31,291 nt of DNA, taken from Folioceros fuciformis. Its lineage: Eukaryota > Anthocerotophyta > Anthocerotopsida > Anthocerotales. The notes beneath the pieces were generated by a model that was not told where the DNA came from, ran no database searches, and saw nothing but the letters and a program-made list of their open reading frames with translations. Where the stretch lies: contig JBNGIO010006113.1 in the NCBI GenBank assembly GCA_049999805.1, positions 96,523 to 127,813 on the forward strand, in the 5' to 3' direction. Of this stretch, positions 21,560 to 31,291 are shown piece by piece (positions within the stretch are counted from its first letter, which is position 1; every line of letters begins with the position of its first letter). The translations under genes were made by a program, and so were the position numbers.

Positions 21560-23569
21560 CTACAATCCCCCTTTGGCGTCTGCAACATGTTGTTTAAGCA
21601 TATTGGGCCTCGAGATCATCTTGGCCAGCTGTTTTAACAGATGATGCAACGGTTCACGTAGTGCGTGCCTGCAGTCTCCCGTCACGAAACTCTCACTTCC
21701 CAACTCATGCTCAATCCAGCTACGGCCAGGTTCCTTCCTGAAACGCTGTCCATCTTTCAACTTCTCGACCCTCTTTGCTTGATCCACAAGCCCAGCATCA
21801 GAATAGATGTGTAACAGGCTGAAGGTTGGTTTGGACGTAGACGCAGTGCACAATTAAAGGCAAACTCTGCCAGCTCTCCATTACTATGTTTTCGGCAGGA
21901 GCTTAAAACACACAACCAAATAGAAAGATCCAGCTCCATTGGAATTGTTGACAACAACCTTCCGATAACCGAGAACCATCCTGCACGACCCAAGAGGTCT
22001 ATCATGGTCCCATAGTGCTCAAGAGCAGGAGCCATAGCATACTCGCTGGTCATGGAGTGAAAAAACTCAAAGCCCTTTCCCACTGATCCAGCATGGCTGC
22101 AAGCAGAAAGGAGTGCAAGAAAGGTGACTTCATTTGGTTTCACTCCTGCCAGGCGCATTTCCTCGTAACAGGCCTGGGCTTCTTCACCAAGCCCATGCTG
22201 ACCATAGGCAGCAATCATGGCAGTCCAAGTCACAACGTTTTTCTCCGTCAAACTTTGAAAGGCACGGTGAGCATCATCCAAGCGCCCACATTTCGAGTAC
22301 ATATTCACCAACGTGCTGCCCAGAACTGCATCGGCGTCTACTCCTCTTTCTAGTATGTGGGAGTGAATTTTCTTGCCTACATGAAAAGCTCCGACACTGG
22401 CACATGCCCTCATCAGGCACACAAACGTCACGTGATCCGCTGCTGCTCCACGTCCATCCTGTTGCATGCTCTCATACAGACTGATGGCTTCCTGACCAAG
22501 CCCACCCTCAGCATATCCTGAGAGCAGGACATTCCAGGTGACTACATTCTTTGTGGCCATGCCATCAAACACACTGCGGGCATCACTTAAGTTCCCACAT
22601 TTAGCATGCATGTCCACCAGGCATCTTCCAACAAATACATCGGCTTCCAGTCCTTCTTCCCGAACTCGGGCATGAATCCGCTTTCCGGGATGTGATGCTC
22701 CAACATCAGCACATGCCTTCAGGAGGCAAATAAATGTGACACGATCAGCCCCAAGAACGCCCTCCTGCTCCATACAAGCATAGAGAGCCAAGGCTTCTTG
22801 ACCAAGGCCGTGCTGAGCGTATCCTGCAAGCATGGTGGTCCATATGACCACATCTTTGTCGCCAAGCTGTCAAACACCCTGCGGGCATCGTCTAGGCTGC
22901 CACATTTCCATACATGTCCACCAGGCAGCTGCCAAGATATGGATCAGGCTTGGTTCCGCTCATCAGAAAATCAGCATGAACATGCCGGGATGATGTTAAA
23001 TCTGCTGTGCGGATACAAGCCTTAAGGACTGCTACAAATGTGTGGTTGTTTGGCATCACCATGGACTGCCGCATCTTCCAATACAGCATTATGGCCTCCT
23101 TGGGCTGACCGCGTTCAGCATGAGCCAAGATAATGGACGTCCAAATGTATACATCTGGAAAAACCATTTCAGTGAAGACCTGCGAGGCTTCCTGCAATTT
23201 CCCATGAGAATCATACATGCAGATGATGTGGTTGGTCAGGAATCTGTTCGAGCCATACCCGCTTCTAAACACCAGATCATGAAGAGCTTTGCCAGCACAC
23301 GGGTCCCTCCTTGCCAAGGATCGCCTTAGGAGTTGGTAAAAGAGCGATATAGGGACATGGAATCCTTGATGCACCAAAACGTGCAACTGCGCATCCATCT
23401 GGATTTCGCTCCATCCTTGTGCTTGAATATCGGCTTGGTACTCCCTGCAAGGGTGAGTGCATTCAGAAGATGTACCTGGCAAAATGTTGACGAGAGCAGC
23501 GGAGAGGAGGCTTGAGAAGCTTAGACCTTGGACGCTCAAATCTTCGCTGGTGTGTTCCTCTACATGCAT
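21560..23569 (-). pseudogene. PLS-class pentatricopeptide repeat protein with E/E+ end, three frameshifts
   Basis: PPR proteins bind organelle RNA base by base; E/E+ types mostly act in C-to-U editing, with the DYW deaminase supplied in trans. The gene has no introns and runs from ATG 23569 to the stop at 21560. Helix pairs are clear: CLVDMYG, KNVVTWNVLLSGYAEGGLG, STLVNMYSKCGRLDDA, NVVTWTAMIAAYGQHG, VKPNEVTFLALLSACSHAG. Next come an E motif (LSIWLCVLSSCRKH...CALRLRPNQPSA) and an E+ motif (IYSDAGLVDQAKRVEKL, EPGRSWIEHELGS). No DYW domain follows. Frame breaks: near 22903-22908 after DMYG; near 22862 where TTGGGC is expected but TTGGC is read; near 21811-21822 after PNQPSA. The segment between the first two still reads CGSLDDARRVFDSL in the third frame. 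It is either a young pseudogene or an intact gene with base-call deletions. A mitochondrial or plastid target is likely, but no clear transit peptide is seen. Confidence 0.85.
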
Positions 23570-24456
23570 GCAGCCGTTTGCAGTTTTGCGCTGGCCTGTG
23601 TACGGAACGAGTGATTAGACCCATACTGCATACCTTATCCAACTACCTGACAGAACAGTGGTGCCTAGAATGTGCCTCTGCAATGTGACGTTATGCAGAC
23701 TTGCCAACGACCCAGCGGTACCAATCATTTCCCTGATGGACAGCAATTCCAAGAAGGAGCTGAAGGGATTCCAGTTCTGATATGCCGTCTGGTTTATGCT
23801 GTCTTTCTATACTTGCCGCCTTGGCTGCTCGGAATCCAACCCATCACCGCGCACGCCGTCCAGGAAAGATGGTGCAAAACTGGGGGCAGAAGTGACAGCA
23901 AACAAGGGCGAACTGGACTCTCCTGTACATTTGTGGGACGGGAAATATCAACCTTGCCGGTATGGGCACTCTGTGAGGATGCACGCATTGGGACACACAT
24001 CCGCGAGCTCGATAAGATGGTTCAAGTGTTGTACATTCTCCTGGATGCAGGATGTTACGTCGAAGCTATCACCTGCTCAACGGGAGTATCGCACAGGCGA
24101 ATTTGGCTGTCGACAAACGGCTTCACCCCCTTCCGAGGAGGGAAGGGAGAAATGAAGCAAACACGTTCTCGGCCGACCACAGCGTCGGCATGTATGCTGC
24201 CAGTGGGATGCTGCATGAGGGCATATGTCTCTTCTCCAGAGTGAAGGCACCCCGGCACTTTCATCTGGCCCTCCATTCTTCTTACGTATGCTGAGAAAGG
24301 ACAAGCACAAGGAGAGCACGGCTAGGCTACGGTGTTTGGGCAGATGCTACAGAAGACTGTGCAGGCCACGGACTGTACTGTACGTTTTGTGACAGTCCTG
24401 AAAGCTTGTTCCAGTACTGGTGCGCTGCAATCAGGCATCTGGCATCAAGCAAGTAG
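23570..24456. other. Spacer upstream of PPR gene, nothing recognised
   Basis: Open frames exist on both strands; the longest, plus 23672-24244, has 190 codons. They lack motifs and composition differs little between frames. This probably contains the PPR promoter and 5' UTR. Confidence 0.5.
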
Positions 24457-24846
24457 GACCATGCTGAAGTCTGGTTGGGCACTTTAGCTGAAGCCACCAT
24501 CTTCGTTAGCGAATCAATTGGCTGGTCGATATGTATGCCAGTAAGAGAACAAATTATGGCAACCTTCAGGATGATCGCAGAGCTTATCGCATGCAAGAAT
24601 TGTGATGACGTGGAATACGTGCTTGGAGCATATGCTCATTGTGTGCTTGTAGAGCAGATATGGCTGTTCAGTAGCCTGGTCCTTGTTGGTGGCGGTGGTG
24701 GTCATAACTGCAAAATGCTGGAGCTTAGAGGAGGCTCGCTAAGTGAAAGATTACGGGATGTGGCGAAAGTTGTGATGGGACCGCGAGGATTGCGGAATAG
24801 GCCCCGCACCATTGGCTGGGTCAAGAAGCTCTTGCTCTATCTATAG
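24457..24846 (+). CDS. Orphan reading frame, 129 codons, no known family
   Basis: The frame starts directly after AAGTAG, which could be a splice acceptor, and ends at TAG 24844-24846. It reads DHAEVWLGTLAEATIFVSES, then REQIMATFRMIAELIACKNC, then a Gly5 run and a basic end (GPRGLRNRPRTIGW). There is no ATG near the start, so if real it is a last exon. The balanced amino-acid content looks coding, but I find no domain and no upstream exon. It could be the relic of a gene or chance. Confidence 0.25.
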   Translation, partial: DHAEVWLGTLAEATIFVSESIGWSICMPVREQIMATFRMIAELIACKNCDDVEYVLGAYAHCVLVEQIWLFSSLVLVGGGGGHNCKMLELRGGSLSERLRDVAKVVMGPRGLRNRPRTIGWVKKLLLYL

Positions 24847-24957
24847 TCACGCATGCACCACGAACGCTTGTGAGTCATGCCCGCAGACATTTGCATGCCC
24901 ATGGAACCGTTCACTTGTGCTAGCGTTGGAGTACTGGATGTAGGCAAGGCAAGGTCG

Positions 24958-25069
24958 GCATTTTCAGAGGATGTGGTTCTAGGGAATCGCATTTTCAGAT
25001 GATGTGGTTCTAGGGAATCGCATTTTCAGATGATGTGGTTCTAGGGAATCGCATTTTCAGATGATGTGG
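24958..25069. repeat. 31-bp tandem repeat, 3.6 copies
   Basis: The unit begins GCATTTTCAGATGATGTGGT and starts at 24958, 24989, 25020 and 25051, with almost no divergence. That implies recent expansion. Confidence 0.95.
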
Positions 25070-25582
25070 CTCTGTCCACATGTGTGGAAAGCATATACCG
25101 CCGAGAAATTGCTTGCCAAATTGACAAGAACAGATGTCGGGGACGTAGTCCTAGATGGAAATGATCTTAGGATATCCCGAAGATCTACCTTGCATGCAAA
25201 GTAGAAAAGGAGGAGAAAGACACTTTACTATTAAAAAAGAAGAAGGTGGAAACCCATCTTCCCAAGAAAGGAAAAGGAACCACCCCCGAAGGTGAAATGA
25301 AGGGTACCCAAACTGGGGTCTATTTTGCTTATAGTACATGCCTTTTGATGAAGGGCAGCCCGACAGAGCTCTATCTCCTTATGTGTGACGTCGGGCTCAA
25401 ATTCTTCAAATGATTACAAATCACTTGCAAAATTTGTGGCTTAAGGATCTTGAGGGGTATTGAAGGGCCTACCTACCAATCACTTCTAGAGCTTGTGGTT
25501 AGGGATGCGAAAGGGCACCTACCACGGGGACGAAGATGCCCCTTTCCCGCACTCACTGACATTATGTACACCCACCAAAATG

Positions 25583-25881
25583 CCCTCCCTTAATAGGGTG
25601 ATGGATATGCTTTGCTGAAAGAAAGAGAAAGGGGAAGACTAGTTCTAGTTTTTGGCCATTGACAAGCATTACAGTTTAGGGCTTCGCCATGGGGTGTACA
25701 CCACTTTGGTGGATGCCCTCCCTTAATAGGGCGATGGATATGCTTTGCTAAAAGAAAGAGAAAGGGAAAGACTAGTTCTAGTTTTGGTCTGACAAACATT
25801 ATAGTTTAGGGCTGCACCATGGAGAAGACTAGTTCTAGTTTTGGGCCATTGACAAGCATTACAATTTAGGGTTGCGCCATA
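25583..25881. repeat. 133-bp tandem repeat, two copies plus a truncated third
   Basis: CCCTCCCTTAATAGGG(T/C)GATGG starts copies at 25583 and 25716. The word AAGACTAGTTCTAGTTTT recurs at 25635, 25768 and 25825, so the third copy has lost its first half. No coding content is apparent. Confidence 0.9.
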
Positions 25882-25910
25882 CATCTCATTGGCAAAGCGG
25901 ATGAAGCTAG

Positions 25911-26008
25911 GGGTTAGCCGTTGCACATCCCTCTACCACCTAGGGCTTAGCCGTTGCACATCCCTCTACCACCTAGGGCTTAGCCGTTGCACATCCCTCT
26001 ACCACCTA
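25911..26008. repeat. 33-bp tandem repeat, three copies
   Basis: The unit GGG(C)TTAGCCGTTGCACATCC plus CTCTACCACCTA starts at 25911, 25943 and 25976. The first copy lacks one base (32 bp). Confidence 0.95.
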
Positions 26009-26216
26009 CCCTTGTGATTAAGAATAACATGTTTCCAACATCTTGTTTAGCATTAAATGAGTAATAGCCTAAGTAACAACAACACATGCAAACAAAAATA
26101 TTATTCTCCCAATGAAGAATAGATCTATACAAGGTGTAACCCCATTCCACAACATGTAGGAGTGCTTTTTGAATGAGAAAAAGCTTGCCTTTGCTTAGCA
26201 ATGGAGATTAAGAATG

Positions 26217-26235
26217 AAAAAAAAAAAAAAAAAAC
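26217..26235. repeat. A19 homopolymer
   Basis: Run of 19 A. Similar words lie on either side (TTAGCAATGGAGATTA and TAAGCAATTGAGATTA), so the run sits inside an imperfect local duplication. I do not see a retrocopy body upstream that would make it a poly(A) tail. Confidence 0.8.
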
Positions 26236-26800
26236 TCACCTTTTCTAAGCAATTGAGATTAGGGTTTAAGGTTTAGCTTGATGTTTTGGATAATGTTTTG
26301 TATAACAAAACACAATGAAACCCACCTGAAACAATACCCAAGTTATGAACAACAGGGCCACGCAATTGCAAGTAGGAAGAGAGTATGCCAAAGGATCCTA
26401 GATTGATTAAGAAGGGCACGTAACTCTAAGTAGAAACAGAGTAGGCCGAAGGATAGATTAAGCACAAATGAAAAACATAATGGTGAAAAAGGTTGTTGAT
26501 GGGAAACACATAAAAAACCTTAAACCCTAATTATGTAGCATGCAACATACTTCTAGTAATTAATGACTTATTAAGTACATATTTAGGGTGTATGTATATA
26601 TATCTTAACAAAATTTTATGGGTAAGTAAAACAATGAGTAGTAAAGATTTTATTAGAATTATAATGAATGAAGATGAGAGACTAACTTCTATTATTACCT
26701 ATTTTAACTACCTACTTAGCCAAGGATATTAAAGTAGAACCTATCTACAACAATTGTTAGGTTCAAAAGATGCTTTGGCCAATGCCCACTGAAGATTATC

Positions 26801-26840
26801 TCCCCAACACTTACTATTTGTCCCCAACACTTACTATTTG
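26801..26840. repeat. 20-bp perfect tandem duplication
   Basis: TCCCCAACACTTACTATTTG occurs twice in a row. It lies in AT-rich spacer to the left of the copia LTR. Confidence 0.95.
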
Positions 26841-26968
26841 TCTTATGCATTGTGTTAGCCATATACTCACAAAATGTTATTCTTTGCTACAATTGCTATT
26901 GTTGTGCCCTAGATTAGCCAATGCTTCATACATGTTGTCTTCACTACACTTGTTGTCAATCTTATATA

Positions 26969-27174
26969 CTACATTGACCATATGCTAGACGATAATGGTC
27001 GATTAAGAATGAAGTCTCTATGCGTGTAGAAATTCATAATGCAAAGAGAAGGAAAGTTAACCTTACTCTTCATACTATACTGCTCTCCAGCATAAGCCTT
27101 AAAAAGCTCAAAAATAGCCTCGCCCATAGCCTTATGGGTCTTGATGACAAAGAGGGATATCAGATGTGTGTCCC
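26969..27174 (-). pseudogene. Possible exon fragment cut by the copia LTR
   Basis: Minus-strand frame directly abutting the inferred LTR end. It reads DTHLISLFVIKTHKAMGEAI, then AYAGEQYSMKSK and MNFYTHRDFI, and stops at 26969. Its composition looks like coding sequence, but I cannot name a family. If the copia element landed inside a gene, the matching piece should lie beyond its other LTR, outside this window. Confidence 0.2.
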
Positions 27175-27418
27175 TGTTGCATAATTTCAGATTAAAGAAA
27201 ATATGCAGAAACATATTTACATTAATTGGCTATATTACATTACATTCATGCTTGTCATGTGTATGTATTCTTGATAAATAAGCCCAACTTAAACTACAGC
27301 TACTTACGAAACGGTACACCCCTTTGCTAAGCGGTGTAACCCTAGCGAACGGGTAAGTTAAATTATTTTAAACTATAATAACTAGCTGCAATTATTAATT
27401 AGCACATATTATCCAACA
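27175..27418 (-). repeat. 3' LTR of the copia element (244 bp)
   Basis: On the minus strand the LTR begins TGTTGGATAATATG immediately after a polypurine tract and ends ATGCAACA. TGTTG and CAACA form the inverted terminal repeat typical of LTRs. The right edge (27418) is well supported by the tract. The left edge (27175) rests on the inverted repeat alone. The flanking five bases GTCCC (27170-27174) would be the target-site duplication. Confidence 0.65.
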
Positions 27419-27430
27419 CTCCCACTTGCT
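27419..27430 (-). promoter_or_regulatory. Polypurine tract, plus-strand DNA priming site
   Basis: AGCAAGTGGGAG on the minus strand touches the TGTTGG start of the LTR, as in other copia elements, where this RNA primes second-strand synthesis. Confidence 0.7.
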
Positions 27431-27631
27431 GATAATAATTCGGTGAAGTACACAACGGCTTGTACCCCTCACTGCTGACTCCTAGTGAGAAACTCGAACA
27501 GAACACATACTCGATTACGTTCCAGCTGTGAGCATCGCCAGTGAAGATGCCACCGCCTAGTACAGACACATGTATGAAAGCTCCTGAGCTGAGGTGTGTT
27601 GCTGCAATCTGTTTCTTGTTCTTGATCACTA

Positions 27632-28398
27632 GGTTCCTTTGCGAACTCATACAACGGCGGATTGGAAACTTGGACGGCCGCTGGGAACTACCAAGGAGTT
27701 TCTGGAGCGCAACAAACGCGGTGTGGTGCAGACTGTTTCCAACATGGCTGGTCCCTCTGTGCCTCAGTGACGGCCATCACCACCCCCTGCGCCTGTAGAA
27801 GAAGAAGAGTTCGTGGTTTCGCCCTTTACCAGAGTGCTCAACTTGGATGTGGCATACTACAGTGACGGCTCCAAGAGCCGCATCCCGGTACGCCTGCCAA
27901 AGCCCAAGTGTCGTGGTGAAGAGACGAAGGTTGTGACCTATGGCACCCTAGAGTTCCCTTGCTCTCTGATCTGGTACAAAGCTTGGGTTGACTCGGAGGA
28001 ACTGACGATGAAGAGGGTGAAAGTCCTCCGCTGCAGATGCTTTCTTGGGCATGTTGTTAGTCTGTACATTAAGATTACAAACCCCGTTCACTGCTTTTCA
28101 CTACTGCTGAAGTTGTTGTCTTCAAGTTGCTTGTGGTTTTACTGACTGCTCCCACTTGTTGTGGACAGAGTCCACTAGGCGTATCAGGGAGGAGTGGAAG
28201 ATATTGGAAGAAGCGAGAGCGACTGGTGATGAAGCCAAGTATAAAGAATTGTGCCGCCTGAAGCCTTGCAAAAACTGGGCGCCCGATGCCTCCTTCAAGA
28301 CTAGAGATGAGTCTACCTTTGACACTGTTGAGGCTGGAACTGAGATAGTATTAGACATGATATCTGATTCTGATAACTCAGTCTCCTCGGGCTTTTAG
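27632..28398 (+). pseudogene. Antisense gene-like frame inside the copia element, between RNase H and 3' LTR
   Basis: I do not recognise the family. After an acceptor-like TTGATCACTAG a frame opens (TADWKLGRPLGTTKEFLERN), meets an in-frame TGA at 27767-27769 and continues past it: PVEEEEFVVSPFTRVL, YYSDGSKSRIPVRLPKPK, VVTYGTLEFPCSLIW, DSEELTMKR. A pyrimidine-rich stretch then ends in GTGGACAG (28161-28168). The frame reopens with STRRIREEWKILEEA, KYKELCRLKPCKNWAPD and an acidic end DSDNSVSSGF, with TAG at 28396-28398. The donor of that intron is not clear. The stop codon lies only 11 bp from the RNase H stop on the other strand. Copia elements normally have little sequence here. It may be a captured host gene fragment or an accessory antisense frame, now broken by at least the TGA. 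Confidence 0.5.
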
Positions 28399-28409
28399 AA
28401 GTAGATGGT

Positions 28410-31291
28410 TTACTCTGAATTGGATAGGAGTGCTTCTGCATCTCCTATGCCCAAACGTTGCATGTGCTTAAAGTGTAATTCTCTGCTTAAGGCTTTCGTC
28501 AATATGTCTGCTGGATTATCCTGCATCGGGACATATTGTAAATCTATTTTGCCTTCATTCACGAGCCCCCGTATGTAGTGGTATTCTACCTCTACATGCT
28601 TCGTTCTCGAATGAAGAACTGGATTTCTTGCCAAGGCCATTGAGCCCTGATTGATAGTATGTATAGTGATGCACGTTGGTATTTGAATACCTAGCTCCTT
28701 AAATAGCAACTGACACCAAACGATTTCCTTTGTAGCCGGGGTCAGGACCCGATATTCTGCTTCCGTTGAAGACAAAGCAACTGTTGGTTGCTTTTTGCTT
28801 GACCAACACACTGGACCTGCTGCTATGGAAATCACATATCCTGAAACCGACTTTTTGCTGTCGATATCACCGGCATAGTCCGAGTCTGTAAAGACTTCAA
28901 GGTCCAAGGGCTGTCCTTTTTTATGCTTATACGTAATCCCTAACTTAGATGTACCTTTCAGGTATTTGAATGCACGCTTAAGACTTGTCCAGTGCTATAC
29001 ACCTGGATTTTCCAGAAACTGTGACAATACACTCGTAGTGTAAGCAATCTCTGGTCTTGTTGTATTACTGGCGTATATCAACTTGCCAACACCCTGTCTA
29101 CAGAGTATGTTTTTCACTTGTGCCTTTTCATCTCTAGTTACAGGTGACATGGTCTTGCTTAGTTTTTGACCCGCTGCCATGGGCGTTGATGCAGGCTTAG
29201 CATCCTTGAGGCCAAGCTGCTCAACACAATCCAAGAGGTAACGTGGTTGAGTCAGAGTCATGACCCGAGTCTTCCTGTTCCGTTGGATGTGTATCCCTAG
29301 GCAACTCTGTAGGGGGCCTAAACAGGACATCTTGAATTTGGTGGCCAATACATCAGTTATACTTGTTATGAATGCCTGGCTGTTACTGGATAGTATCAAA
29401 TCGTCCACATAGACTGCTAGGTAGCATATAACCTCTCCTTTCAAGTATATGTACAAGCTGCTGTCAGCCTAGCTCTTTGTGAACCCAAGCTGTAGAAGTT
29501 CTGTGTCTAAAGCAGCATTCCATTTCATTGCTGATTGTTTTAACCCGTATATACACTTGATCAGTTTACATGCATAGTTTTCCTTTCCTTTCACTTCGTA
29601 CCCTGGTGGTTGTTGCATGTATATCTCTTTATCAATCTTGCCATATAGGAATGCAGTTTTAACATCATACATCTGTATCTCATAATCATAGTATGTTGAT
29701 ATTGCAAGGAGGATACGAAGTGTGGAGAGCTTAACAACTGGTGAGAACGTTTCAAGATAATCCAAGCCAGGGATTTGAGAAAATCCCCTCGCCACCAAAC
29801 GAGCCTTGTACCGGTCAAAGGTACCATCCGCTTTGACTTTAAGTTTAAAGACCCACTTGCATGAAACCAGCTTTCTGTCAAGAGGTAACTCCACCAGTTC
29901 CCATGTTTTGTTTTCAATTAATGAGTCATATTCTGACTGAATACTTTCTGCCATTCTTTGTGATCAAGTTGACGCATTGCTTCTTCATATGACTGAGGCT
30001 CAATAGGATCAAGTGAACTTGCAGCGTTGACGAGCACATGAGAGGAAGATGGACGAAAGTCCAAAGCACGGTAGTAATCTGGAGGTTGACGCTGACGGGA
30101 TGGATACCGTCTACCAGGTTCTTCTGCAACTTGTGGTAGATCACGTAAGTCAGCATCTAGGGTAGGCTCAATGATATCAGCAACTTGTTCTTGAGGATGG
30201 TAGTCATGTGGATCCGGAGGATGATCTGGAACATCTGGCTGTACAGGTACTTCAATGGCATCATCAAGGCCAACAAGCTCAAAACCTGCAGGATCACCTA
30301 AATCATCAACCGAATTTCCCCCCCCACAGGGGCAACATCCTCAACGGGAAGAACTAGGGTGCTGTGATCAGTCTGGTCAAATTGCAAATCAGGGAAGGCG
30401 GATATGTCTGAATCATCAATGGAGGAATCCTTGGATGCTCCCACTGAAGACCAAGTGCGCCATTCAGCAAAGGTAACGCTTCAAGCATATACAATCTTGT
30501 TTTTAGAGGCATCATAAAGCTTATATGCTTTAATGCCTTCTATATACCCTAACATCAATAGTTTTTGAGATTTATTAAATAACTTCTTCCGTTTTTCCTT
30601 AGGGATATAGGCGTATGCGATACATCCAAAGATACGCAAGTGGAGTATAGAAGGCTTGCGCCCTGTGAACGCTTCATAAGGGGTAAGACCAACTAACAAA
30701 TTTGTAGGAAGTCTTTTTTTAAGGTAGGTAGAAGTCATAATAGCCTCTGCCCAGTATGGCAAAGGAAGCTGAGCATGATGAAGGAGAGATGATGTCATTT
30801 GCTGCAGTGATAGGTTGTTTCTCTCAGCCACGCCATTTTGTTGAGGCGTATAGATAACTGTAAGCTGGCGACCAATACCCTCAACAGTACAGTAATCCCG
30901 AAACTCATCAGAGGTAAACTCTCCCCCGTTATTTGATCTTAGGGTTTTTAATTGTTTGCCGGTCCATCGTTCCACATACTTGAGATACTCTTTAAAGTAG
31001 CTAAATCATTCATCTTTGTGCTTTAGAATATAAGTTGTAACAAAACGTGTCTTATCATCTGTAAATGTTAGGAAATACTTGCCACCACCAATGGATGCTT
31101 GTGTGAGTGGGCCACACAAGTCAGTATGGACAAGTTCCAAGACATCTGAAGCTCTGTGTGGCTCTTTGTTCTTGAAGGCTGCTTGATGGCGCTTCGTAAG
31201 AGCACAAGACTCACATAGTGGAAGTGGCACAAGAGGACCTATCTGCCCATGCTGGTACAAATCACTTACAGCTAGTTTTTGTAGCTTAACA
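28410..31291 (-). pseudogene. pol: copia pol polyprotein, broken
   Basis: A single pol frame interrupted by stops and frameshifts. Integrase (31275-30484): LCESC zinc-finger end, VHTDLCGPL with the first catalytic Asp, TGA near 31009, then LRSNNGGEF, where the second catalytic Asp is replaced by Asn; GVAER holds the expected Glu. Hinge: TGA at 30481-30483 and a frame change at a run of eight G (30318-30325). Reverse transcriptase (about 29990-28995): frame change near 29945, YKARLVARGF, TAG at 29469-29471, YVDDLILSS (the YxDD active site). RNase H: TAG near 28995, TDSDYAGD, SSTEAEY, ending at TAA 28410. The stops look like CAG or CGA codons altered by C-to-T change. The product cannot be made as one polyprotein. 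Confidence 0.92.

Larger units (their letters stand above)
27175..31291 (-). mobile_element. Degenerate Ty1/copia LTR retrotransposon, right end outside window
   Basis: Order on the minus strand: GAG-pre-integrase zinc finger, integrase, hinge, reverse transcriptase, RNase H, ~980 bp carrying an antisense frame, polypurine tract, 3' LTR. Integrase before reverse transcriptase is the copia arrangement. Gag, protease, primer-binding site and 5' LTR would lie beyond 31291. At least six disabling changes in pol make this copy non-autonomous. Confidence 0.9.

Noticed and set aside
22093-22484. Plus-strand frames opposite the PPR gene
   Set aside because: Complementary shadow of clear PPR helices on the minus strand.
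24958-25069. 31-bp direct repeats as a possible CRISPR array
   Set aside because: The copies are head to tail with no spacers, and the DNA is plant nuclear.
26217-26235. A19 run as the tail of a processed retrocopy
   Set aside because: No coding or transcript-like body precedes it, and there is no visible target-site duplication.

Overview
This is a stretch of nuclear DNA from a land plant. It holds spliced plant-type genes with GT/AG introns, an ATG9 most like plant ATG9, a plant PLS-class PPR gene and a Ty1/copia retrotransposon. It also holds the first half of HYDIN, a protein of the motile-cilium central pair. A plant that keeps HYDIN should make swimming sperm, so this is most likely a seed-free plant. 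A fern is my best guess; a lycophyte or bryophyte is possible, and conifers and flowering plants are unlikely. I cannot name the species.

Layout. 1-10,097 (minus): HYDIN from its probable start codon to the adenylate-kinase-like domain, in about 29 small exons. It continues past the left edge and is cut by a 100-N assembly gap at 6302-6401. 10.1-11.77 kb: spacer with nothing recognised. 11.77-13.26 kb: a GC-rich minisatellite built on GGGACT. 13.55-14.2 kb: a ~250-300 bp sequence duplicated in tandem. 14,271-17,601 (minus): a nine-exon ATG9 that is short at both ends. 18.46-20.33 kb (plus): a broken two-exon gene of unknown family, then an unrecognised protein built from ~20-residue Gly/Cys/beta-strand repeats. 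21,560-23,569 (minus): an intronless PPR gene of the E/E+ type with three frameshifts. 23.6-27.2 kb: mostly spacer with several tandem repeats and one orphan reading frame. 27,175-31,291 (minus): a degenerate copia element with a 244-bp 3' LTR, polypurine tract, RNase H, reverse transcriptase and integrase. It runs off the right edge.

The genes do not form a pathway: ciliary axoneme, autophagy, organelle RNA processing and a transposon are simply neighbours.

The most unusual points are these. (1) About 980 bp lies between the copia RNase H and its 3' LTR, and its antisense strand carries an interrupted gene-like reading frame. The order of its segments resembles the broken two-exon gene at 18.5 kb. 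(2) The repeat protein at 19.1-20.3 kb is one I cannot assign to a family. (3) The ATG9 ends right beside the duplicated repeat block and lacks the long C-terminal tail of flowering-plant ATG9. Exon limits were read by eye from splice consensus and phase matching, without transcripts.
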